NCBI GenBank assembly: GCA_036898135.1
Contig: JBAHVR010000302.1
Span: forward strand, 381,001 to 445,000
DNA: 64,000 nucleotides
Reading direction: 5' to 3'
From: Oncomelania hupensis
Taxonomy: Eukaryota > Mollusca > Gastropoda > Littorinimorpha > Pomatiopsidae
A model generated the notes under the pieces. That model made no database searches. It saw only the letters and a list, made by a program, of their open reading frames with translations, and had not been told where the DNA came from. This document shows, piece by piece, positions 37,756-47,896 of this stretch. Made by a program: the position numbers and the translations under genes. The first letter of the stretch is position 1. Each line of letters opens with the position of its first letter.

Positions 37756-39207
37756 CCTATCCTATCTTGTGCCGTAACCCGAAGGTTGTAGGGGCACCAC
37801 AGATAATCGTTTAACCAGCATACTCCATCTTTCTCTGTCCTCAGCAGCCCTGATGGCCTCGCTCAGTGTCAAACCAGTCCATTCTCGAATGTTGTCCTCC
37901 CACATCTTTTTCGGTCTCCCTCTTCTTCTACCTCCTTGCACTGTGCCTTGCAGAATGGTCTTTGCAAGGCCTGGTGATCTGGTGACGTGGCCATACCATC
38001 GGAGTTTCCGTTTCTTCACAACTGTGAGCAGGTCATCGCGTTGTCCAATGGCTTGTGTGATGGTCTGTCGGACTTCGTCGTTGGTGATATGAAGTCTTCT
38101 ATAGAACCTCATCTCCATGCTTTTTATTCTTCGTTGTAGATCTGCTGTAAGAGTCCATGCTTGGCAAGCATATAGGAAGATGGAGATGACAAAGGAGCGC
38201 AGCAATCTTACTTTGGAATGTAGCTGATGGTCCTGTTTTTTTAAAATGGGCTTCCACCTTGTCCGGGCAGCAGTTGTTTGTGCTATCCTGGAGAGGACTT
38301 CCTGTCGGGACCCATTTTCTGATACAATGGCTTGAGGGATTGGCCTTGGACTTTGATGTCCGTGTTGATGCCATTGGTGTTGTTGGTCATTATTTTGGTC
38401 TTCTCTGCACTTATTTCCATTCCATAAGCTCTGGAGGTGGTGTCAAGCCTCTGTACCAGCTGTTCAAGTTCTTGTTCCTCTCCAGCCAATCCATCAATGT
38501 CATCCGCAAAACGAAGATTGGAGATTGCTCTACCCCTTATGCTGACTGTGCCTTCGTGATCTGCAAGAGCATCTGACATGATGCGCTCTAGGAAGATGTT
38601 GAAGAGTGTTGGAGAGAGTAGGCATCCTTGACGCCCACCGATTGTTGTTCTGAACCAGCTCCCGATGACGCTGTTATGGAGGACTGCACTGATAGCCTTG
38701 TCATACAGGCTTTTGATGACTTCAATAATTTTAGGGCTGATGTTGTACACTTTCATTGTTTCCCATAGAGCTGCATGCCAGACTCGGTCAAACGCCTTCC
38801 TGAAGTCTATGAACACATGATATAGATGTTGTTGGTGCAGTAGGTATTTCTCACAGAGTATTCTGAGGTTGAAAATCTGTTCAGTGGTACTTCGCCCTGC
38901 CCTGAGTCCTGCTTGTTCTTCAGCTATGATTTGTTCAGCTTGGGGTTTCAACCTGTTGAGTATTATTTTCAGGAGGACCTTGCTGGGATGGCTGATTAGG
39001 CTGATGGTGCGGTAATTTTCACACTCCTGAAGGTTTGCCTTTTTGGGAAGAGAGATGACAAGCGACTGGGTCCATGGTGTAGGCCACTCCCCACTCTGCC
39101 AGATCTTGTTACAGATAATGGTGAGGGCATCAATCATCGCTTCTCCTCCTGCTTGTAGCAGTTCCGCGGGTATGTTGTCCACTCCCGTTGACTTCCCTTT
39201 CTTCAGC
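37756..39207 (-). pseudogene. RTE-type LINE, 5'-truncated copy with small deletions
   Basis: Inverted GGATA tail (37756-37767), basic C-terminus, and the RT domain up to KGKSTGVDNIP at 39207. FADDIDG is intact (about 38500), and RQGCLLSP and FIDFRKAFDRV are visible. At least two small deletions interrupt the frame: around 38090, losing the SYTQH region, and around 38330, losing about 30 bp of the post-RT region. About 90 percent similar to the young copies by eye, so it is intermediate in age. Confidence 0.9.
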
Positions 39208-39468
39208 ATAAATATGGCATGCAACGGACATATTATATTATCTGGGGAAAAAAGATAAATAAAAATAGAACAAAAAAAATACTTGACTTACGAAATTAAG
39301 AGTGCTAACCCAGCGACAAGGACCAGAAGCTGTATCTTATCCATGACGTTTACAATGCAGCAGATGACAGCAAACTATCACAAACTATAGGACTCTAGTA
39401 CAATGGCAGCTTGAATCTTGAATCCAAATGTCTCATTCTCAATCAGACATGATTATAAATAAACTTAT

Positions 39469-39521
<53 letters not shown>

Positions 39522-40372
39522 GTTTCGCAGCCCGAGAGGCCGTTGGGGCAGACATAAGAGATGCTCATGCACACAGTTTTCATCACTTTGGATTGTCTGC
39601 AGCTGTTGTCAGAATACGTGACATGTCCTGCGCCGTCCTTGTTTTGACATCGCTAAAATAATCAAAGATGTGTTTACTTTTTATTATTTTGTGTCTGTTT
39701 TAAAGTTTCACTTTTATGTCGTATTTCAACGTGGTGTTCTATAACAGAGCCACTGTTAGTTATCAATACATGATTTTGCTGCCCTTGCAATGCGTACTAG
39801 AGGACTACTACAGGTTTGAATAATAATTAGACAAACATGTAGACAGTACCGGTCTAATATATAATATTGACCACGTAAACTACAACGTCCGCCTCGAATT
39901 TCCATGAAACCTTTTTGCTACGCTCTAAAGTAGTTATAAAAAGCTCAACTTTAAAAGCAGCTTTAAAAATGAATCATGACAATAATTTCAATAGACATAT
40001 AATGAGGCGATCGTCGCTGCGTATCAGCCGAAGTTCACTGTCTTGTTATTTTCTCCTATTTTGAGTATTACTATTAGTCTACCTTTGAAACTGTGTTAAC
40101 AATAATTACAACACATGTTACACAACACCTTCTTACTGGACAAACACATTGAACTTCCAAGAAACTTAATTGTGGTGGCACATACAAACAAGTAGGCTAC
40201 ACTAATACACCAACGCACAGGTGTAAATGCGTAGGCCTGCACATTTCCAGATTGTATTCTCCATAACCCGTATGAATATATGCATTTAGAGAAGTGAAGA
40301 CATCATAGAAATTATTGAAGCTTGATCACCATAGCAAATAGGCACATTCGCGTAATCAATTCTCTCATCCAC
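39208..40372. other. (ATC)n array; otherwise nothing recognised
   Basis: A perfect (ATC)n run at 39469-39522. No supported gene in the rest. Confidence 0.5.
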
Positions 40373-41170
40373 CAGGGCTGAGATTTAGCAAGCCAGGCTA
40401 AGGAGCCAGCCGGGCTCCTAACCTGGGAAGTTGAAGTTGCCAAAATATTTCTCAGGTTGCCAGACCCCTTGATTGAAAGCACGGTCATTTTTTTAAACTG
40501 TATAACTATTGCAGCTAATAAACAAGATAAATTTCAACAACACTGTTTCATTTTTTAAAACAAGCACTGTATAATTTATTCATCATCGACATCCTCCTCC
40601 TCAATGTTCCAAAACTTGAAGGATCTAGGAGCTTGGGTGTGCCTTCTTCAGCTGTTTTTTTTTCTTCTTCGGACTTTATTTTTTTTGCTGGAAGCTCCGA
40701 GACACCGCTTAAAAAGCGCCTTATCGTTCAAGATTGACAAAAGACTGAGAATGGGGAATATCGAAAGTACGGCAAGTCTCGCGTGACTCATCAAGGAAGT
40801 CAGAGACTCGTTCCGATACACGCAAGGAAGCAAGAAGGCTAGGATCTCGCAGGGCAGTAGCGTTTCGCGGCGAGGGAAAGAAGAAAGTCTCGCGAGAAAA
40901 GGCTATTTTTACTTCGCAAATCCCTCGCTTTGCTAGCGTTACCTAACTTCCTAGCATGCATCGGAACGGGTCTCCGGTGCTGACTGTAGAAGTGGTTGGC
41001 GCGTGTTTTGTTTTACATTGCAAGTCAAAAGTCCGTGTACAGGTACATAATCTCTACCACTGGCGGTATTTTCAAGTCGCCAGCCGGGCGAATGGTACCC
41101 CAAATCGAGCTCGCCATACACTATTTTTAGGGGCCATTGGCGAGTTGGCGAACGTTAAAGCTCAGCCCTG
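40373..41170. mobile_element. hAT-like MITE, about 800 bp
   Basis: Ends are CAGGGCTGAGATTTAGC at the left and GTTAAAGCTCAGCCCTG at the right, which are inverted repeats with two mismatches in 17. CAGGG starts are typical of hAT elements. ATCCAC lies directly outside both ends, a 6-bp match where hAT usually makes 8. No transposase is encoded; GTCGCCAGCCGGGCGAATGG near 41077 is reminiscent of other hAT-derived elements. Confidence 0.65.
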
Positions 41171-41265
41171 ATCCACTCTCTACAGGCCACGTCATGTTTA
41201 GATCTAGCAGAACGTAACAGTCCTACTACCTCTTGTATTTTAGTTTTAGCACCTGGAACGTTTCA

Positions 41266-41685
41266 GGACCCCCCGTTGGGTGCTTAGAGTTTCTGTATAG
41301 TTTCCCAACTTTCGTAAATTTTGTGCTTTAAATTCCCACTGTCACTGCATGTCACCTTTAGTTTTTCTCATTCCTACTGTGTTATATCAATACTGTGTTA
41401 TATCAATACTGTGTTATATCAATACTGTGTTATATCAATGCTGTGTTATATCAATACTGTGTTATATCAATCTACTACATGTATCTTCTTCGCTAGGCCG
41501 GTCACCTGCCTTTTTACTTGAAAACTCTCCCACATCTCCTCATTTGTGTATGGGATCTGTTGTGTCAGCTTGGGTATATTTGGACTATTTCTGCCAAATA
41601 GTCACTAGGGTTTTCTATGGTATTATTATTTAGCAATGTATGCATTTTATATGTGTGTGTTTTGTTACTATTTTATAATCCCAAG
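41266..41685 (+). mobile_element. Family X, 5' part with internal tandem expansion
   Basis: Matches the first two thirds of family X (GTGCTTTAAATTCCCACTG, TCTTCTTCGCTAG, TAGTCACTAGGG, TTATTATTTAGCAATGTATG). It stops near 41685 without the 3' third. One segment (family form CTCTGTTCTATCAAT) has expanded to six tandem 16-bp units at 41376-41471. Confidence 0.75.
41376..41471. repeat. 16-bp tandem repeat, six units
   Basis: Unit ACTGTGTTATATCAAT repeated six times with a single A/G change. It lies within a family X copy whose relatives have one unit. Confidence 0.93.
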
Positions 41686-42045
41686 GATAGACTAACCAAC
41701 ACATGGAGTCTTGGAAGGTAGACAATCTCTCTCATGCTTGAACAGTCGTTCTTCGCCCAAGATATGCAAATTTTGAAATGTTATTTTGCATTATCAAGAT
41801 GCATGATCTCCACCGTCCTTTGTGCACTCACAAAACGCTGTAGACACACAAACACGCGCTCCACCCCTCTCTCTCTCTCTGTCTCTCTCTTACACAAACA
41901 CACACACACACACACACACGCACACACACCGCCCCACATTTGCCTCTAAAATAAAGCATTTTGAAGAAGGAATATAATTTTCAAGTTTAATATTGGTATA
42001 TATGTAAATTGGGTGACGATGAATATTCCAGTGATTCTTTGCATT

Positions 42046-42090
<45 letters not shown>

Positions 42091-42127
42091 AGGGAGGGAG
42101 ATAGTAATTATTTATATATTAAATCGT
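41686..42127. other. CT, CA and AG tracts; no gene
   Basis: CT tract at 41866-41889, CA tract at 41896-41930, AG tract at 42052-42082 followed by AGGG units to 42100. Confidence 0.7.
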
Positions 42128-42182
42128 TTTTAAATAGCGCTCTTCCAGTTGTTCAAGGCGCTGGCCTGTACAAGATCTAACT

Positions 42183-44092
42183 TGTGCACTTGTTTACCCT
42201 CATTTCATCAGTATGTGTCTATCCCCACTCGTCAAAACAATACCATTGATCGTCTATATGGCAACATTCCTGATGCCTATAAATCCTTTGTACTTCCATC
42301 TGTTGGTAAATCTGATCACGATTGTGTCCATCTCATTCCATCTTACCTGCCTAAAATCAGATCACAACCCATTGTAAAGAAAACAGTAAAAGTTTGGTCT
42401 TCTGAAAGCATTGAACAGTTACAAGGATGTTTTGACTGTACTGACTGGAACATGTTTTTGGAATCTAGTGATGGTGTAAATGAAGCTGCTGATGTTATTT
42501 CTGACTATATTAAATTCTGCGAGGATACTGTCATCCCTACCAAAACTATAAAAATATTTCCAAATAACAAACCTTGGGTCTCAAAGTCACTCAAAGCCAC
42601 GCTAAACGAAAAGAAAATTGCATTTCAAACTGATGATAAAGCTGAACGCAGGCGTGTTCAAGCAAAACTAAGAAAGGAAATTCAGGATGCTAAACGGCAA
42701 TATAAGGAAAAGGTAGAATCACAGTTCGAGCGTGGTAACCTGGCTGATGCATGGAAGGGGTTGAAAACTCTGTCCGGTCAAGCGAAGCTGAAGTCAACTA
42801 ACTGTGACCTTCCTTTTGAAAACCGAATTAAAATGTCAGAAGAACTAAATTCATTCTACTGCCGTTTTGAACGCGATGACACAAAAGACGACGTTGATGA
42901 TATTATTTCTCGTTTAGAACAAGACGTGGTTGATGGTGATGCTGACTTTGAGATCGATGGTGCCACAGTTGAGTCCATGTTTAAAAGACTGAATCTGAGA
43001 AAGGCCACTGGCCCTGATGGTATAGGGGGTAGGACCTTGAAGTGGTGCGCTGCACAGTTGTGCTTAGTATTCAGTCAGCTATTCTCGTGGTCAGTCAGGG
43101 ATTGTGTTGTACCTAGTGTATGGAAACACTCTATCATCTGTCCCGTGCCCAAAAACAGTAAATCCAAAGAACTCAACGACTATCGCCCTGTTGCCCTGAC
43201 ATCCATAGCTATGAAATGTCTCGAACGGATTCTTCTCTCTCGTCTTCTTTGTCACACTCAGCCTTTCACTGATCCTCTTCAATTTGCATACAAACCCAAT
43301 CGTAGTACCGACGACGCTACTCTGACGCTTCTCCACAATGCGTATGATCACTTAGAGACCCCTGGTTCCTTTGTCCGCATTCTATTTATAGACTTTTCTT
43401 CTGCTTTCAATACCATACAGCCACACCTCATGGCTCAGAAGCTTTTGTCTTACACTGTCCCTCCTAGACTCGTCCTGTGGATCGTTCACTTCCTCGTGTC
43501 CAGATCTCAGGTTGTCCGCTTTCACTCTGCTGTCTCATCTCTCAAACAAACGTCCACAGGAGCTCCTCAGGGTACGGTTCTTTCTCCGGTACTTTTCACG
43601 CTCTACACAAACGACTGCAGAGGAACTGATGCCTCACCGGTCATAAAGTACTCGGATGACTCTGCCCTTGTGGACCTGTCCAATTCAAATGCTGTGTATT
43701 TCTCTGCAGTTGATAGGTTCAGCTCCTGGTGCAAACAAAACTATCTGGACTTAAATGTCAAGAAAACTAAGGAACTGGTCATTGACTTTCGTAAAAACAA
43801 CACTCTCATTCCAGACCTTGTCATTGATGGTGTTACAGTCGAGAGAGTCACCCAATACAAATACCTGGGAACCATCATTGACGAGAAACTGAACTTCACT
43901 GCAAACACCCAGGCCATACACAAAAAATGTCAGTCTAGAATTTACTGCCTTCAAAAACTTCGAAATCTCCAAGTCAGTAGCCGCATCCTTCAGACCTTTT
44001 ACTCTTCTTTTATTGAGTCCGTTCTTACCTCTTCTTTTATCTGCTGGTATGGAAGTTTGTGTGTAAAAACAAAAGTATTCTGGATCGAGTAG
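42183..44092 (+). pseudogene. L2-like LINE endonuclease (end) and reverse transcriptase
   Basis: The frame is open from the SINE junction; the ATG at 42149 lies in SINE sequence and is not the native start. VGKSDHDCV (about 42304) is the C-terminal endonuclease motif. RT motifs follow: LRKATGPDGIG (about 42995), RILFIDFSSAFNTI with the catalytic Asp (about 43375), STGAPQGTVLSPVLF (about 43552), KYSDDSALV with the Asp pair (about 43647) and YKYLGTIID (about 43857). About 640 codons are free of stops. A lost base in the A-run near 44065 shifts the frame and gives the stop at 44092; the correct continuation is DRVVNVCGRVVG in another frame. Confidence 0.9.
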
Positions 44093-44121
44093 TGAACGTC
44101 TGTGGGAGGGTTGTGGGAGTG

Positions 44122-44331
44122 TAACCGGGGGTTTGATTAGTTGGGGTAAAGCCTCAGCCGTCCCCTGCGTGGGATGTCTTTATTGTAAAGTGACTGGCCG
44201 GTGGAGGGCATTCAATTTTTCCACTAGGGTTGTTTCAGCAGATCTTTTATGCGGATCGGGGGTTGTCCGGTCCTGATTTGGCTCGGAAGAGTCCGCTGGA
44301 CCTAAAGCAACAATCAATCAATCAATCAATC
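44122..44331 (+). mobile_element. Family X, 3' fragment inserted in the L2-like LINE
   Basis: About 210 bp matching the last third of family X, ending GGACCTAAAGCAACAATC then CAAT units. AGTG is on both sides (44118-44121 and 44332-44335). Removing it rejoins the LINE frame GRVVG with VKQESLQVLYERRVV. Confidence 0.85.
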
Positions 44332-44335
44332 AGTG

Positions 44336-44532
44336 AAACAAGAGAGTCTGCAGGTGTTGTATGAAAGACGTGTTGTGCGGAAAGCTATTTGCTTTGTGCT
44401 GGATAGCACTCATGTGCTTGCGCACCACTTCCAGCTCCTGCCTTCTGGAAGGCGCTACCAAACACCAAGGGTCAGAACTCTCAGAATGAAAAACAGTTTT
44501 ATTCCAAAGGCTGTCTCATTACTTAATAAATG

Positions 44533-44533
<1 letters not shown>
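44336..44533 (+). pseudogene. L2-like LINE C-terminal tail
   Basis: Reads KQESLQVLYERRVVRKA, HVLAHHFQLLPSGRRYQTP and then NSFIPKAVSLLNK with the stop at 44533, the usual tail of this LINE group. Separated from the RT by the family X insertion. Confidence 0.88.
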
Positions 44534-44599
<66 letters not shown>

Positions 44600-44958
44600 G
44601 TTTGCCCAAAATAATCTCATTTCACATTTTTTTTTTTTTTTTTTTTTTTAGCATGCATAAGTGTAATTCTATTCATATGTGACTGTGCATTTTTATCCTC
44701 ATTGTCATTATGATTGTTGTTATTATTATTGTGATGTTTATTCCTTGTTGATTGTAATTGTACACCACAATGTAATTTCTTGTAAAAGATAATAAAGTTG
44801 TCTTATCTTATCTTATCTTATCTTAACTCCAGGCGCCCGAGGCACTCTTTCGATGTATTTGTGCGATTGCATAGTCTAACGCCCAGACAACAGAGCACTA
44901 TCACCTTCACCTAGTGCTTGACGGGTATATTTACGTAGCCAGTACACACCCATCTAAG

Positions 44959-45569
44959 CTCCCCCCCGTAGGGGTGCCGGGGGTTTCAATATAAATAGTA
45001 TCCCCACTTTCTGGAAATTTATTGCTTTAAATTCCAACTGTCGCTGTCTTTCTCCGTTGTTCTTTACCATTCCTACTCTGTTCTATCAATCTACTTACTA
45101 TCTTCTTCTTCGCTAGACTAGTCACCTACCTTTCTTTTTCTTGAAAAACTCTTCCGGGACAAAACTCTTCATTTGTGTGTGAGGTCTGTTGGATCAGTTT
45201 GGGAATATTGGACACTTTCTGGCAGGTAGTCACTGGGGCTTCCTATGATGTTATTATTTGGCAATGTAAGCATTTTATATGTATGTGTTTTGTTGATATT
45301 TTATAAGGATGTTTATATCCTAGTTTGTTTTTGTAAACGGGGGTTCGATAAATTAGAGTATAGCATCTGCGTACTCTGCGTGGGAGGTATTTATTGTAAA
45401 GTGGCCGGCTGGTGGAGTGCCTTCAGTTTTGCCACTAGGTTTGTTTCGGCAGACCTTTTATGCGGATCAGGGGCGAGTCCTCTTTCAGCAAAGTTGTGGT
45501 CTTGATTTTGTGGTCCTTATTCGGCTCTTTGCAGTCCGCTCAACCCTGTAAGCAATGAATAACTAACTA
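44959..45569 (+). mobile_element. Family X retroposon, full-length copy
   Basis: A 611-bp unit bounded by ACACCCATCTAAG (44946-44958) and ACACCCATCCAAG (45570-45582), a 13-bp target duplication with one mismatch, inside a SINE-A copy. It begins with a C/G-rich start, then TATAAATAGTATCCCCACTT (about 44991), and ends with AACT tail units. No ORF, tRNA head or clear A/B boxes at the 5' end; GGGGGTTCGATAAATTAG at about 45340 is only B-box-like. Class uncertain: a SINE with an unrecognised head, or a non-autonomous partner of a LINE. Confidence 0.82.
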
Positions 45570-45697
45570 ACACCCATCCAAGAGACGAGCGTCACCATCT
45601 TTAAAGTTCGTGCAATGGAGTGCGTGAAAAGAAAAAAAAAGTAGAACAACTAGACATCTGTTTTATATTCTTATCCGAAGAAGCAAAATATATAAAG

Positions 45698-46701
<1,004 letters not shown>

Positions 46702-46709
46702 GGTTTCAA

Positions 46710-47020
46710 CAGTAGCTAAGGATTTGGGGGCCCGGGGGGCTTGGCCTCTTTGGGGCCCCTGCATTTTGACATTCGACATCACGACATGGGATAATGTACT
46801 TAATAAATATATAAGTATAAAAACAAATTGCAACAGTGTCACTAACATATATAACAACGTGAAAAGCAAGATTACATGGTGCCGGTGGCGTAATATTTAA
46901 TATTTGTGGTTAAAAAAAAATTCGGGCACTCCTTTGGGGACCCCCCTCAAGTGGGAGCACAGGGTGGGGGAGGGAATTTTGAATTTGGACCCCCCTCCCC
47001 ATCCCTTAGCTACGCCACTG
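46710..47020. mobile_element. hAT MITE, 311 bp
   Basis: The right end is CCTTAGCTACGCCACTG, the familiar hAT terminus in antisense. The left end, CAGTAGCTAAGG, is its partner with four bases lost. GGTTTCAA is duplicated exactly on both sides (46702-46709 and 47021-47028), the 8-bp target size of hAT. No transposase inside. Confidence 0.85.
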
Positions 47021-47028
47021 GGTTTCAA

Positions 47029-47415
47029 CAAGAAAATCATGTGTCTTGTTGCGCTTTAGTCTTGGTTTTTCAAATTATGCTTGTAAGGTGCAATACCTTT
47101 CTTCAGGTGTCTCTGTAGGAAGGTTTACATCATACAGGTGAAAATGATAATGATATATAAAGCACATATTTCTTTGAGGGTAACAAAGATTTGTGGACTT
47201 GATTTGGAAGGAAAATCGTTAGGTAATTTCACCATGTTTGTGTAAATTAAGCAGGTTTTCACCTCATCCATTTTCCACACTCCTGCCCATCCTTCAATAA
47301 GCTCCGCCCCGCCCCATGCAGAGTGTCTTAGGCACGTTCAATGCCCGCTGACCTCCGCAGCTTCAACTGAGTATTAGTAATCTGTTGGTTTAAAAAAAAT
47401 AAATTACTCTTACAC
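47029..47415. other. No gene recognised
   Basis: Unassigned sequence before the CTA array. Confidence 0.5.
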
Positions 47416-47440
47416 ACTACTACTACTACTACTACTACTA

Positions 47441-47504
<64 letters not shown>

Positions 47505-47505
47505 A
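47416..47505. repeat. (CTA)n array, left part
   Basis: CTA units with one slip at 47441. The array resumes at 51838 on the same strand after the I-type LINE. Confidence 0.93.
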
Positions 47506-47896
47506 ATTAAGTCTGTCTTCCAAAGAAATTCAAAACAATATTGAAAATGATATTGTAAGGAAACTTCAATTCTATACAAACTATAAAAATATTCGTGGAT
47601 TTTCCAGATCAGTTTCATCTATGGCAAACAGAATATTATTAAATTCAATTAAAACGAAATATTGTAAAATTGTAAAGTGCATTTGTGATGAACCTCTAAC
47701 TCTAAAACATATATTATTTCATTGTATTCAGATTCATCCTCTTTTGCCCCTTGAAGTAAATAAGGGAAAGTCGGTAAAGTCGGTACAGTCAGGTAATTCG
47801 GAACACCCTAATTTCTAGCGAAAGGGAACTAATTTCGTTTAGTTGATTCCATGGTGGGTAACAGTGATGTCCCTTGAAACAAACCACGTGACAACT

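Larger units (their letters stand above)
42183..44823 (+). mobile_element. L2-like LINE (CR1/L2 group), 5'-truncated, with TCTTA tail
   Basis: Inserted into SINE-A; TAACT is on both sides (42178-42182 and 44824-44828). Contains the end of the endonuclease, the whole RT domain and the C-terminus. A family X fragment interrupts it at 44122-44331. The 3' UTR holds a GT array (44534-44598) and a T-run (44630-44649), and ends AATAAAGTTG followed by TCTTA units (44802-44823). Group assigned from RT sequence style. Confidence 0.85.
42128..45622 (-). mobile_element. SINE-A copy split into three by two insertions
   Basis: Minus-strand SINE-A pieces at 42128-42182, 44824-44958 and 45570-45622 together follow the order of the full copy at 55543-55975, read backwards. 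The first gap is the L2-like LINE, flanked by TAACT. The second is a full family X unit flanked by a 13-bp duplication. Recognisable words are CTTCCAGTTGTTCAAGGCG, GTCTAACGCCCAGACAACAG and GCGTCACCATCTTTAAAG. The tRNA-like head is not visible. Confidence 0.75.

Noticed and set aside
42149..42182. The ATG at 42149 as the L2-like LINE start
   Set aside because: The first codons are antisense SINE-A sequence. The LINE is 5'-truncated and the ATG is accidental.
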